From the NCBI GenBank assembly GCA_020002185.1, contig CM034533.1, forward strand, positions 44,272,880 to 44,336,879: a DNA stretch of 64,000 nt, written 5' to 3'. The notes under the pieces were generated by a model. It saw only the letters and a list, made by a program, of their open reading frames with translations, was not told where the DNA came from and did no database searches. Positions 42,664 to 57,600 of this stretch are shown here, piece after piece (position 1 is the stretch's first letter; the number at the start of each line of letters is the position of its first letter). The DNA comes from Paraescarpia echinospica (Eukaryota; Annelida; Polychaeta; Sabellida; Siboglinidae). Made by a program: the position numbers and the translations under genes.

Positions 42664-45600
42664 GTAAGTTTTTATTGTTTTTCCCTGCAATACCAGCAGG
42701 ATATTTTGCCATTTATTATGTCACAATACTTTGATGGTGACTGGGTTACAATGTGGTTTTGCAAAGATACCGGGTTTGGGCGCTGACCCAAGTGCATGCA
42801 TGCCGGCTTGTTGTCGCCGGGCCATGCATGCTGCCTGTCATTCAATGATTCATTCACTTCAGTTCACTGTGGGTGTGACTGTTGGACTGGCCTGACTTAG
42901 GGCTGTATTGCGACCGACTTTCACAAGTTCGCAGACTGCTCAGCCAGTGTTACCTGCGCAGTCTTAATTGCATGCGGATTAATAATCTTATTCTTTCTGT
43001 AATTCAGGTGCATTTCAGATTTCTTTGTAATTGTAGACCGTACTGACTTGCAGAACTTTCACTTTGCTGCTTGCAATGCAAGTTCGAAGCAGGATTCACT
43101 CATTCAGCAGCAGTAGACATGATTTTATTAAGTTTTTAAAGAAATGTCTGTTATGACTTACACGTACACTTAACATAAATGACAACAAACATCAGAGCTG
43201 GCGTAAGAGGAATCACAGCCTAGAAGCCAGAAGAGGACCTGTAAGAACCTGTAACGTGTAAGACTGAGACACGCCCTTCCCTGTGTCAGTGAGTGTCAGC
43301 CTGAGAGACCACTAATAGTATTAGTAATAATCTTGAAATATTACTAGTCGCCATGACCACCCTGCAATTGGGCAGTTCCATCATTATCGACGTACATTTC
43401 AGAGATTTTATTATTATTACTAGCATTTTTATAGCGCCATATCTCCGGGACCAGCCCGTTCATAGGCGCGTACACACATTATAAGACGTACATGGAAACA
43501 AATGTAAAAATATATATGTATAAAGATGCCGGTAAATGTAATAATTATTAAGATTAAGAGATTTGTTTACACTTTGTTAATGTACACAATAAAGCACGAT
43601 AGAAGTAGGTGAATTTTAAAATAGGCATAATGTGTAACCCATCTAGTACTATTACCATGACAAATGGCAGAACTCCAGCTTTACCCTTTTTTGAGAAATG
43701 TCCTAAAAATAGTACTGTTCGCAGAAAAAAGAAAAGAATTTCGGGTGGTTGCTTTAAACATAAAAAAACTGTGAAATATGAATACATAAAAACCTAACAA
43801 AATTATGAGTGTGCAATAGATCATATATATGTTAAGATTCCAAATAAAGTAGAAATTAACTAATTTCCTGTCTGGACATATGTGTGGTTGTACATCTCTG
43901 AATGTTATGGACGTACACTTAACATTTGCAAGTTTAAAATGCAAACATGGCATCATATCAACTTCAAAACATTATTTATTGGAATTTGGAATAAAACTTC
44001 AAGATGCATTCTATGCAATATTCACAAATAATTGTTTTCATGTTTTATGAATACAAAATTAACTTTCAACACTTCACAGATGTTCAGTATGTTTTCTTTC
44101 TGTTTAAATAATTTCATGTTGGGCTTCTCAGAAAAAATCCCTGTAGCGAGAACAAAAGCTCAATTTTGGAACATGTACAGGGCTAATGTGTATGTTGCAG
44201 TGGTGAAAGTGTTAATTCACTGCACAGAGTTGCCAACATAGTCAATAACCATTATCGTTAAGGTGTATTTTTCATATTTTAGTCAAAATTGACACTGTGC
44301 CCCTAGTATAAAAATGATGAAATTGTGTGATAGATGTAGGTTTGATGAAGGCCTTTTGAGGGCATAGATACATCAGACATGTGTAATATGGAGTGTCCAT
44401 GATGAATTTAACTCCCAAAACTAACTGAATACAATTTTTTTTCTCATTTTGGGATGTCTATGGCTTGACACTGGCTACAGCTACATCATTTCTGAAGGCA
44501 GATTATGAAAGTATTGTTGCCAGTTACAGGCCACATTTCAGCCTGATATCTGTATTCTGTGGAAAGCTGTGAGGTTCGAAACATGGCTAACAACATAACA
44601 TGTGATTAACAGATGCGAAAGTGGGACAGGGCGCCCTGTTTTCAATTGACTATATCGTCAAAATAATCTGGAATTTAGGCTTGAAAATTTGCACACCTTC
44701 ATTTTACGGCCAAAGGTATTTTAATATTTATAAAGACTTTTTCATTGGAATCTGGAAGGGTCACATGGAAAAATTTCTAAAAGTTAGGTGGGCTAACATG
44801 GAACGAAGCTGACATGACGGTAGAAAGAAAGAATTATTTTAAATTGAAAAATTTGAAAGATAAAATCAAAACTTGGTACATAAATACAGGGTACTACATA
44901 TGCAGCTATATACTGTATGTTAATCATATCAAAGTTCCCGATACTTGGTAACTGCCTGCAAACCATTCCTGGTATGAGGGCTTTCTTCACATTTTATTCT
45001 GATATTTGGGCCCTTGCCACACTTTAAAGTTTAATAATGCTGTAGACTTGATTCGTGTATTAAAGGTTTCTTTTGTAGAAACATCTATATATAGGTATAC
45101 TGTAGTATACTTCAAATCAAATAACATTTAGTGTCTGTGATGAATGATCAGGTAGTAGTCGTACCCCAAAACCTGAACAAATTTATTCCAGAATGATCAA
45201 AACCCCAACTTTATGTGTTTCCACCTCTGAGTGAAACTATCATATAAAGTCAAAACCTTAATTTAGAATAAGATTCTGTGTCTATGATTGGTGAGGAGTC
45301 AGCAAATTTGGCGTGGAATGATTGGAAGAAGAATGGTTAGTGAAAATAGGAGATGCCCGGAGACTGGAAGGTAAAACAAGATGAGGAAGATCAAGACTGT
45401 GATGGGAGGATGGTGTGAAGAGAGAGTTTGAGGGATTGGGAGAGGAGTAGAGGAAAATGAGAGCGAAATATAGAGGGGAGTGGAGACGGTCGATGGAGAG
45501 AGCAGTGAAAGATCAGTGAGGATGGAAGATAAAGACAAAAAACATAAATCTAGGCGAGTATTGAAACCAGCTTCACCCCAGGCATACAGGGATAGAAGAG

Positions 45601-48600
45601 GAGAACAATAACTCACAAGGCGTGCAAATTAAAATTAATATTTTCTTTTATTACAGCACAATTTTACGTTTTTTGTAAGTTTGTTGAATACCTGTCATAT
45701 CACTCACATGTCATAAGCTTGCTATTTTCTGAAAACTCATTAAACTGTTGTACATTGTGTGCCAGAAGCCTGCATGTGTGGACCTCATAGTTTCATGTCT
45801 CTACACGGTTTGTTTCAGGCATGGCTGCAGCAGCCAGGGGTAGAAGCAAAGAAGAAATCAAACCAGGGTGATGTTATTCACAGCATTGATGACATCAAGG
45901 TCTTCAAAAAGCTGACTCGCACACATAACAATGTTCTTGTCATTTTTGTGAAAAAAGGTAATTTCTTGGGTGCTAGCGTTAACAAATTGTTACACCTTTG
46001 TCCAGGTTTGTGCATGAATAGAGTAACATTAAATGGTGTAGAAATGATATGAAAACTTTGGTTTTGCTAAGACCCTATTCTGGTCCTGACTGTGAGGCCA
46101 CCCTCTCAAATGTAATGTATTGATAGTGTGATAAATGGAAGAGAAAAAAGAATCAACATTTTATCAGTGAAAATGAACTATAGATATCGTACTATGATGA
46201 GGATCCAGGGTATATTTAATTATTAATAAACAAGAAAACTAAAAATTATAAGTGATAACTGACAACAGTTACTACAAGGAAATACAAAAAGCCCTATTTA
46301 TGCCTACGTACATAATTTATTGCGATGACAAACTGAATAAGTTTATTGAAATCTTGATAATATGAAACTTATTACATCTATACCTGCATGAACCTCTTAT
46401 TGTCTCAAATGTCCACTTACAAATATGAAGTGGATACTTTTTATTTTACGCACATACGCATGCATGCATAAACACACACCCATGGCCAGAAAAACTGACA
46501 TTGTGACAGAGCACGGGACAATTGCGCAAAGGCGTATTTGTTTCAGATTAATGTAATTGTAATGCAAGTGTAATTGACCTAAGTCGAAAATACAGCGAGT
46601 TGTGTTTCACGGTCACTGAGACGTCTGCCCAATAATAACCGTGCCACGTAGTCGAGACACACCTGGAAAGACGCACTGACGTGGCTATAGACGGTGGGAA
46701 GACTGAACCATCAATAATGTCCTCTTAACCTGAGATCCTTTGTGGAAGCCAGCAGCTGGTTGTTTATGCCTTTGTGCGTGTGTGTCCTTGTTGGGCGTTT
46801 ATTGCCTGTCCTAACACGATCTCTGTGAAGTGGTCATTGCCAGAGTTATTTAGTACACATTACCACTGAGTTATGCTCAGTCAACCGTGAATACTAACAA
46901 TTAAAGCTTGTGTGGTTATGCATTCAGGCGTGTACATGTTCAACAAGTGCGCCAGGTCTTAAAATCGTCTTAATTTTTTTTGGAAAGGTTATTTTCATTG
47001 AGTGATTTCGTATTGATCTGACCTATTTTCATTACTGTAATAAAGTTTGATTGGATGCAGTATAAATGTAAATGCATCTTTTTAATCCAATGAATGGGTA
47101 GCTGCATCATGTTGTTCCAAATTTAAAAAAATGACTTAAAAATATAGGCTTTAGCTGATTTCTGTGCTGTCACTATTTTTGTAGATAAGGAAGTGTCCAA
47201 GAACATGGGCACATATGTAACTGTGGCTGGCCAGATGAAAGGGAAGGCCACTCTCGCAAGGGTCAACTGCTAGTGAGTACAGATCACAGCCACCAGATGG
47301 CACCACATGTACAGCGTTCTGATAAGTACCAAATGCAATTACTGTAAATTTGTTGGGTGACTAGCTTGACAGGTAATGACTTAATCCGGTGACCAATCCA
47401 ACGTTTTTCTCTCTACCGACACAAATACTTTTAGTGTGAATGAGTAAGCTATTATTATATTGAGATTATCATCATGCAGATTAATTATGATCATTTGGTT
47501 AAATGTTTGTAATCTTATATTGCATTAAAATAGAAAAACTCATATGCTTGTGTTTACTGTTTTGTAGATTTGAAAGGAGGGAATAATGTTTCAAGAGTGT
47601 TTGCATACTTAGTCAAGATACATTATGGGAGGCTTGGGCAAGTTGTTTCATTGCTAATGTATAGATCAAACTTTGTTTTGTGAATACTTTTTTGACTGAT
47701 TGTTTTCAAGTTAACATTTAGAGTTAGATCCTGAATATAAATGTTCCATTCTGTGGCCTGTTCATTTCTTCCCTTCAACGGTGCAGTTGTCATGTATGCG
47801 ACACATGGAGTTTACCTGTTTAAAATATTCTGTTTCTTTATGTGCAGTGACGCTTCAATGGTAATGGTATTTACCATGTATGCGACACATGGAGTTACCT
47901 ATTTAAAATGTTCTGTTTCTTTATGTGCAGCGACGCTTCAATGGTAATGGTATTTACCATGTATGCGACACATGGAGTTACCTATTTAAAATGTTCTGTT
48001 TCTTTATGTGCAGCGACGCTTCAATGGTAATGGTATTTACCATTTATGCGACACATGGAGTTTACCTATTTAAAATGTTCTGTTTCTTTATGTGCAGCGA
48101 CGCTTCAATGGTAATGGTATTTACCATGTATGCGACACATGGAGTTTACCTATTTAAAATGTTCTGTTTCTTTATGTGCAGCGACGCTTCAATGGTAATG
48201 GTATTTACCATGTATGCGACACATGGAGTTACCTATTTAAAATGTTCTGTTTCTTTATGTGCAGCGACGTTTCAATGGTAATGGTATTTACCATGTATGC
48301 GACACATGGAGTTACCTATTTAAAATGTTCTGTTTCTTTATGTGCAGCGACGCTGTAATGGTATTTGGTATTTACCATGTATGCGACACATGGAGTTTAC
48401 CTATTTAAAATGTTCTGTTTCTTTATGTGCAGCGACGCTTCAATGGTAATGGTATTTACCATGTATGCGACACATGGAGTTTACCTATTTAAAATGTTCT
48501 GTTTCTTTATGTGCAGCGACGCTTCAATGGTATTGGTATTTGGTATTTACCATGTATGCGACATGTGGAGGTTTACGTGTTTATAAATATTCTTGTATCT

Positions 48601-51600
48601 TTGTGTGCAGCGACGCGAAGAAACTGTGTAAGAAGCTGAAAGTCTCCCCCGACACATTCATACTCAAACATTACAAGTTAGTAGGTTGTGAATTAATTCA
48701 GACGTATTCGAGCACTTGGTCTGTAGGCAGTTTATCGTGTGATGTGTGGCACGAGTACTGTCAATTAGTATTGTAATGAACTATTGATGAGCGCAGTTAA
48801 TGAGACTTTCTCGATTGAGGTAAGGTTGGGTGTTAATCAGGCTTAAAACTGCCTCGTCTATTGAGCCACCCCAACACAAATCAGGTTGATTGGTATTAGA
48901 ATCTGTTGTATGAGAATAGTAGTAAGTAATAGGTACAGCTTGTTTAATAGAAGAATGCTTCTATTTTTGTTAAAATCCGCGAAATTATTGTTTGATCATT
49001 GTGAGTGTTAATGTTGCAACATTTAGAAGAGGAGCTCCGTTTGCCATGAAGAAATTTTGTCAAAAATGTGTTGGTGAAATAACCAAAATACAAGTTGCTG
49101 CATCTAATAAACATGAAATTATGGACATCCTGCTATTACAAATATAAGCTTCTGTGAAACATCAACTACAATTACAAATATGCAGAATCGGCATATTTAA
49201 ATATACATGTAGTACAAATGCATATATCTGAAAGCAACTCTACCATGGTGATATTCCAGACTGGTATTCAAGAGGGTTTGATTACACCTTTTCAAACTTG
49301 GCCAAATTTATCTACCCCACTTTGCCTGTATGTATTGGTAAACAAATACTAAAAGCCAGCGGTGCCTTCTACCTGGTTTCTATGCGAGAGGAAGTAAAAG
49401 TTCCTACACAGGGAGTGCAAGAACCTCTCTCTCTTGTCGACCCAACAGAGCCAACGGTCTTGATCTACAAAAACCCAAACGGGTGCTGCATTAGCTACTG
49501 TCAAAACCCCTGCTCGGATAATGGCATAAATGCCAGGAACGTTTTGTCTAAGTCTAGGCAGGTGCTGTGAAAGATGGCATGTTGTTATTAAGGAAGAAAA
49601 TTGGCAGTTCAGCAACGGCAATAGCCAGGTTTCTAATTATCATCACATATGCCACATTAGGTTTTGTCCAATTATGACCCCCATAGACTGGTGAAGTAAC
49701 CTAATGATCACGATCAAACACTAAACAGCTGTCATGTTAATCTGTACATCCTAGACTTAATTCCATTGGTTGTCTTAATGCTGGGTCCCAGTGGACTCAT
49801 GTTTATTGTGAATACTATGTGGTAAACTTGAAAGTTCAATAGCTTCCTCACTTCACCATTAATAAATGGGGTCATACGGAGGTCACAGAGTTGTGCTTCT
49901 GCTAAACAGAAGCTCATTGGAATGCAGCATTACTCATTTGTCTAGATCAATAATAAATCATCTGTGCATATGATCAATAGAGACTGAACATGTTGATGAC
50001 TTGGTAAATGTCGACTGGTTCAGCCCATCTCAAATCTGGTTCTTTGGTGTCCAAATAAATAGGCTGTGGATAGTTTAAATATAACCACAGTTGGTTTAAT
50101 AAAAAGTGCACACATTTGTTTAGTGGAGAAAACTTGATTATGATTGGTTGACATTGTTTGTTTTCAGAGACGGGGAATTTAACAAAGATTATGACAGAAA
50201 ATCAACAGTAAAGGTATAGTGTTATCACAGCTAGAACAGTCCATTCATAGCATTGCACATTATAGAATTGTTATTAATGTTTGGCTGATCAACTGTTTCT
50301 GAATAATAATTTATTAGTTTCTGTAACAACACGGTTGGTTAAAATTAATACCCATACAGACTATTACAATTCTGATACAGTACTTATTAAGAATACATGA
50401 TTTCCCTTTGAAAGGGAAATATATGATTTTACACTCGATGATTTGTTGGGTTGTCATATTGCAGTGTTGCTCAGTTTCTCACAGTCAATGTACTACTACA
50501 GTATAGATTAAAACATGAAATATCTACGTATAGTTTTTTGATAATAATGATAATATTTTTATTTGGATTAGGATACAGCAAAAACATAAATAAGTGACAT
50601 TGAAAAGCGGTATAAATTATACACAGACTAGTCTGACATACATACAAATATGAAATGTAAAATATACAATTAATAAATAATCAACACAATAATGGATTTT
50701 GCAACAAAACAAAAAAATACCTGCTGTGTGACAGGAGATTCCTACTGGATTCCCTCCGGTTGGCTTACTGTGGAACAAAAGTGTTCAAATGTGAACTGTA
50801 CTTCAAATTAAATTCTTTATTTTCAATTGAAAATAATGCATTAAAGGTATGTACATTATATATACATTATAAATTAAAACAAAATTCAAATGGAAAGGGA
50901 GAAAGTTGAAACTCATTGCTTATTTGGCACTTTCCCCCAACGTCAATGTAACGTGTCATAGTAAACAAATTCTAGTACATTTGAGTAATTATCGAATATG
51001 CTGTTGCTAAGTGACACCGTTAATACATTCTTGCTTCCACGTATTTTCTTATTTATAAAATAAACAAGTTAATTACATAATTTTTCTCTTCAAGGAAGAC
51101 ATTATATACACCCACTCCCCATCATCATATTATAACATTTATTACTATATTATTTTAGTTGTCTACTATTATACTGGTATATTATCTTAATAATTATTTG
51201 ACATATTTTATTGTATATTTATTCAATTATTATTATATATTTTTATTTTATTTAAAGTAATCATCCACAAGATGAGACTATTTTGCTGTGTGTAATGTGT
51301 AATGCATTACAGCTGTAGCTCATGATTGCTTAGCACAGTTTTGTTTTAGCAACTTTTTAGACGTTTTATTTTATTACTCACATTTTTAGTAGCTCCAGTA
51401 ATCATGACATAAGTATTTATGACACATTGTCAACACCATTGAACAGAGTTGTACTTTGGAAATGAGTGTTAAAATATAGTTTATTATTACTATATGTCTT
51501 GTTGATTGTTGCAGTCCATGGTTCGTTTCCTAATGGACCCCACGGGGGACATCCCTTGGGAGGAGGATGCAGGCGCAGGGGACGTCATCCACATCGAAAA

Positions 51601-54600
51601 CCAACAGGTCAGTGACACCCCGAACATTATAACTCACAGTGACACCCCTAACATTATAACTCAGAGTGACACCCCAACATTATAACTCGGATTGACACCC
51701 CCAACATTATAACTCAGAGTGACACCCCCAATATTATAAATCACTGACATCACCAATATTATAACTTAGTGACAACCATAAATTAAACTCATAGTGACAC
51801 CCTATACATTATAACTCAAAGTGACATCCCTGACCGTAGCAGTCACACCCTCAACATTATGGCGGAGTGACAACACCGTTTTTATTGAACAGTGACACCC
51901 CCAACTTTATGGCACAGTAAAACAGTGACACCCCAGATATTACAGAAAATGGACACCCCAATGTTTTGGCACAGTTACTTTTGCTTAATTATTCATAGAA
52001 ACCGAGAACAATTTTTAAAACAATGATATTTCACATGGTTGGCCTTCCTATTACAGTCTGGACAGTATTAGAGGACTACACATTTATGTGAAATATGAAA
52101 TCAGTGATATTGATGTTTCTTGTGTCTTTGTCCACAGCATTTACAGAAACTACTACGGAAAGAGAAGCGGCCTATTCTCATCATGTTTTATGCACCATGT
52201 AAGTAGCCAGTTTACACCGAGGCAACGTTACAGCATATTTTGCAAGGTTATGAATGGAAATTGGAAAAACTTCAAACTGTGGTATGATTATAAAAACATC
52301 GCAATCAAAGGTTTCACTTTAATATTTAACAAGATCGTCATAAAAATCGATTAGCTCCATTGGAGAAGGAAGCCATTGACTTATTTGCGTGTTCAATAAT
52401 TTATCAAACAGATGGCAGTTTTTTTAGATGTGTTCCCTCTACTTGTGTTAACACAATTATAAGAAAGAGAGATCTGGAGTGATTGGGAGAGGAGTAGAGA
52501 ATGAAAGTGAAAGTATAGACGGGAGTGGAGACAGGAGAACAAGATCAGTGATGAGGAAGAAAAGGAAAACAGAAATTGAGGATGAGTATCGAGGTCAGCC
52601 TCACCACTGATAGGCAGGAAAAAGAGAACAACAACAACAAATATGTCTACAGTTGTGATAAGTTTCTGTAAATACAGCACTTGATGTGTTCCAGGGTGCG
52701 GTTTCTGTAAGAAACTCAAGCCAGATTACTCGGCCGCTGCCACAGTGTTGAAGGGACATTCAGTGAGTATAACATTAGTTACTTCCACACTCAGCGAGGG
52801 TTGGATGTAGAACCAAAACAAATTGCAAACAAATCGCATTCAGTGAGTATAACATTGGTTACTTCCACACACAGCGAGGGTTGGATGAAGAATCAAAACA
52901 AAATACAAACAAATCACATTCAGTGAGTATAACATTAGTTACTTCCACACTCAGTGAGGGTTGTATGTAGAACCAAAACAAAATACAAACAAATCACATT
53001 CAGTGAGTATAACATTAGTTACTTCCACACACAGTGAGGGTTGGATGAAGAACCAAAACAAAATACAAACAAATCACATTCAGTGAGTATAACTAGTTAC
53101 TTCCACACTCAGTGAGGGTTGGACGTAGAACCAAAACAAAATACAAACAAATCACATTCAGTGAGTATAACATTGGTTACTTCCACACTCAGTGAGGGTT
53201 GTATGTAGAACCAAAACAAAATACAAACAAATCACATTCAGTGAGTATAACATTAGTTACTTCGACACACAGTGAGGGTTGGATGTAGAACCAAAACAAA
53301 ATACAAACAAATCACATTCAGTGAGTATAACATTAGTTACTTCCACACACAGTGAGGGTTGGATGAAGAACCAAAACAAAATACAAACAAATCACATTCA
53401 GTGAGTATAACATTACTTACTTCCACACTCAGTGAGGGTTGGATGAAGAACCAAAACAAAATACAAACAAATCACATTCAGTGAGTATAACATTACTTAC
53501 TTCCACACTCAGTGAAGGTTGGATGTAGAACCAAAACAAAATACAAACAAATCACATTCAGTGAGTATAACATTAGTTACTTCCACACACAGGGAGGGTT
53601 GGACATAGAACCAAAACAAAATACAAACAAATCACATTCAGTGAGTATAACATTAGTTACATCCACACTCAGTGAGGGTTGGATGTAGAACCAAAACAAA
53701 ATACAAACAAATCACATTCAGTGAGTATAACATTAGTTACTTCCACACACAGGGAGGGTTGGACATAGACCCAAACAAAATACAAACAAATCACATTCAG
53801 TGAGTATAACATTACTTACTTCCACACTCAGTGAGGGTTGGATGTAGAACCAAAACAAAATACAAACAAATCACATTCAGTGAGTATAACATTAGTTACT
53901 TCCACACACAGTGAGGGTTGGATGAAGAACCAAAACAAAATACAAACAAATCACATTCAGTGAGTATAACATTAGTTACTTCCACACACAGTGAGGGTTG
54001 GACGTAGAACCAAAACAAATTACAAACAAATCACATTCAGTGAGTATAACATTGGTTACTTCCACACACAGTGAGGGTTGGATGTAGAACCAAAACAAAA
54101 TACAAACAAATCACATTCAGTGAGTATAACATTAGTTACTTCCACACACAGTGAGGGTTGGATGTAGAACCAAAACAAAATACAAACAAATCACATTCAG
54201 TGAGTATAACATTGGTTACTTCCACACACAGCGAGGGTTGGATGTAGAACCAAAACAAAATACAAACAAATCACATTCAGTGAGTATAACATTAGTTACT
54301 TCCACACAGTGAGGGTTGGATGTAGAACCAAAACAAAATACAAACAAATCACATTCAGTGAGTATAACATTAGTTACTTCCACACTCAGTGAGGGTTGGA
54401 CGTAGAACCAAAACAAAATACAAACAAATCACATTCAGTGAGTATAACATTAGTTACTTCCACGCACAGTGAGGGTTGGATGTAGAACCAAAACAAAATA
54501 CAAACAAATCACATTCAGTGAGTATAACATTAGTTACTTCCACACACAGTGAGGGTTGGACGTAGAACCAAAACAAATTACAAACAAATCACATTCAGTG

Positions 54601-57600
54601 AGTATAACATTGGTTACTTCCACACACAGCGAGGGTTGGATGTAGAACCAAAACAAAATACAAACAAATCACATTCAGTGAGTATAACATTAGTTACTTC
54701 CACGCACAGTGAGGGTTGGATGTAGAACCAAAACAAAATACAAACAAATCACATTCAGTGAGTTACTTACACATAGTGAGGGTTGGACGTAGAACCAAAA
54801 CAAAATACAAACAAATCACATTCAGTGAGTATAACATTGGTTACTTCCACACACAGAGAGGGTTGTATGTAGAACCAAAACAAAATACAAACAAATCACA
54901 TTCAGTGAGTATAACATTAGTTACTTCCACACACAGCGAGGGTTGTATGTAGAACCAAAACAAAATACAAACAAATCACATTCAGTGAGTATAACATTAG
55001 TTACTTCCACTCACAGTGAGGGTTGGATGAAGAACCAAAACAAAATACAAACAAATCACATTCAGTGAGTATAACATTAGTTACTTCCACACTCAGTGAG
55101 GGTTGGATGAAGAACCAACACAAAATACAAACAAATCACATTCAGTGAGTATAACATTAGTTACTTCCACACTCAGTGAGGGTTGGATGTAGAACCAAAA
55201 CAAAATACAAACAAATCACATTCAGTGAGTATAACATTAGTTACTTCCACACACAGGGAGGGTTGGACATAGAACCAAAACAAAATACAAACAGATCACA
55301 TTCAGCGAGTATAACATTAGTTACTTCCACACTCAGTGAGGGTTGGATGTAGAACCAAAACAAAATACAAACAAATCACATTCAGTGAGTATAACATTAG
55401 TTACTTCCACACACAGCGAGGGTTGGATGTAGAACCAAAACAAAATACAAACAAATCACATTCAGTGAGTATAACATTAGTTACTTCCACACACAGGGAG
55501 GGTTGGACATAGAACCAACACAAAATACAAACAAATCACATTCAGTGAGTATAACATTAGTTACTTCCACACACAGCGAGGGTTGGATGTAGAACCAAAA
55601 CAAAATACAAACAAATCACATTCAGTGAGTATAACATTAGTTACTTCCACACACACTGAGGGTTGGACGTAGAACCAAAACAAATTACAAACAAATCACA
55701 TTCAGTGAGTATAACATTGGTTACTTCCACACACAGTGAGGGTTGGATGTAGAACCAAAACAAAATACAAACAAATCACATTCAGTGAGTATAACATTAG
55801 TTACTTCCACACACAGCGAGGGTTGTATGCAGAACCAAAACAAAATACAAACAAATCACATTCAGTGAGTATAACATTAGTTACTTCGACACACAGTGAG
55901 GGTTGGACGTAGAACCAAAACAAAATACAAACATATCACATTCAGTGAGTATAACATTAGTTATTTCGACACATAGTGAGGGTTGGACGTAGAACCAAAA
56001 CAAATTACAAACAAATCACATTCAGTGAGTATAACATTAGTTACTTCCACACACAACGAGGGTTGGATGTAGAACCAAAACAAAATACAAACAAATCACA
56101 TTCAGTGAGTATAACATTAGTTACTTCCACACACAGCGAGGGTTGGATGTAGAACCAAAACAAAATACAAACAAATCACATTCAGTGAGTATAACATTGG
56201 TTACTTCCACACACAGTGAGGGTTGGATGTAGAACCAAAACAAAATACAAACAAATCACATTCAGTGAGTATAACATTGGTTACTTCCACACACAGTGAG
56301 GGTTGGATGTAGAACCAAAACAAAATACAAACAAATCACATTCAGTGAGTTTAACATTAGTTACTTCCACACACAGCGAGGGTTGTATGTAGAACCAAAA
56401 CAAAATACAAACAAATCACATTCAGTGAGTATAACATTAGTTACTTCCACGCACAGTGAGGGTTGTATGTAGAACCAAAACAAAATACAAACAAATCACA
56501 TTCAGTGAGTATAACATTAGTTACTTCGACACACAGTGAGGGTTGGACGTAGAACCAAAACAAAATACAAACAAATCACATTCAGTGAGTATAACATTAG
56601 TTACTTCCACGCACAGTGAGGGTTGGACGTAGAACCAAAACAAAATACAAACAAATCACATTCAGTGAGTATAACATTAGTTACTTCCACACACAGTGAG
56701 GGTTGGACGTAGAACCAAAACAAAATACAAACCAATCACACTAAACACTGCAATGTGTTTACTTCACAAAACGTTTGCAGCACATTGCTACTAAAATATC
56801 TTCAGTTACAGTAGCAAAGGATCAAGGCTAATAGCTTCCAACATCACCAATATTGTTTACCCCAATGCACATATCTAACTATACTCAAGCTAGCGTATGT
56901 GAGTATGTATACATGTGTGGGGGTATGTTAATATTTTCATCTTAGACGGTAACATTCCTGCATGCCAAACTTACATGGAATAATCTGTGACCCCTTGAAA
57001 GAAACCTATCTTTATTTGTTTAATTCACCATTGATTAAGGGTTCTCACCTTTTTCAGGGTTTGTCACATACATTAGACAGACATAAATAAATTATAGCAT
57101 TACAATTTGTTGACGATTGTCTGAGGACTGCTGGGCATTTGGGGATGTTTTATATAACTTGCATTAACGCAAAAAAATAAAAAAAATTCTATTATAGCAA
57201 ATATAATTTACGAATACTGCGGGAAATTATCTTCTTCTGTGTGTATGTCGCGTCATCTGGGGATGGACATTTTGTTAGTATATAGAAACGCATGTGTTAA
57301 AACGTATAATCAAAATGACTGTGACTATGGATAAAAAGAACATGTATTGAGTTGTATTGTCGCAGGTGATGGCGGGCATGGATGTCGACCGACCTGAGAA
57401 CATGGACGTGCGCATGGTGTACAACATCACAGGCTTCCCCACCATCCTCTACTTTGAGTGAGTCACACTCACTTAGTATCGTTTAACCCTTTCTACCTCT
57501 GCTGGTGAAACATCTGCTCCCGTTTTCCTGGTTATTGATGCATATTTTGTAATATATGGCGATAGCTTCAAATCCTATAATTGCATGGTGTTTGCATTGA

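Noticed and set aside
47741..48776. 118- and 103-residue frames with MCSDASMVMVFTMYATHG repeats
   Set aside because: Repeat translation of the acceptor-copying satellite; no donor/acceptor pair makes it an exon and the frame ends in a stop before or within exon 4.
49298..49621. Overlapping 90-residue frames on both strands in PDIA5 intron 4
   Set aside because: No match to a known protein, no usable splice context, and exons 4 and 5 join perfectly without them.
52763..56735. CRISPR array (regular 80-bp spacing)
   Set aside because: The whole unit is repeated with no unique spacers, in an animal intron; it is a satellite.
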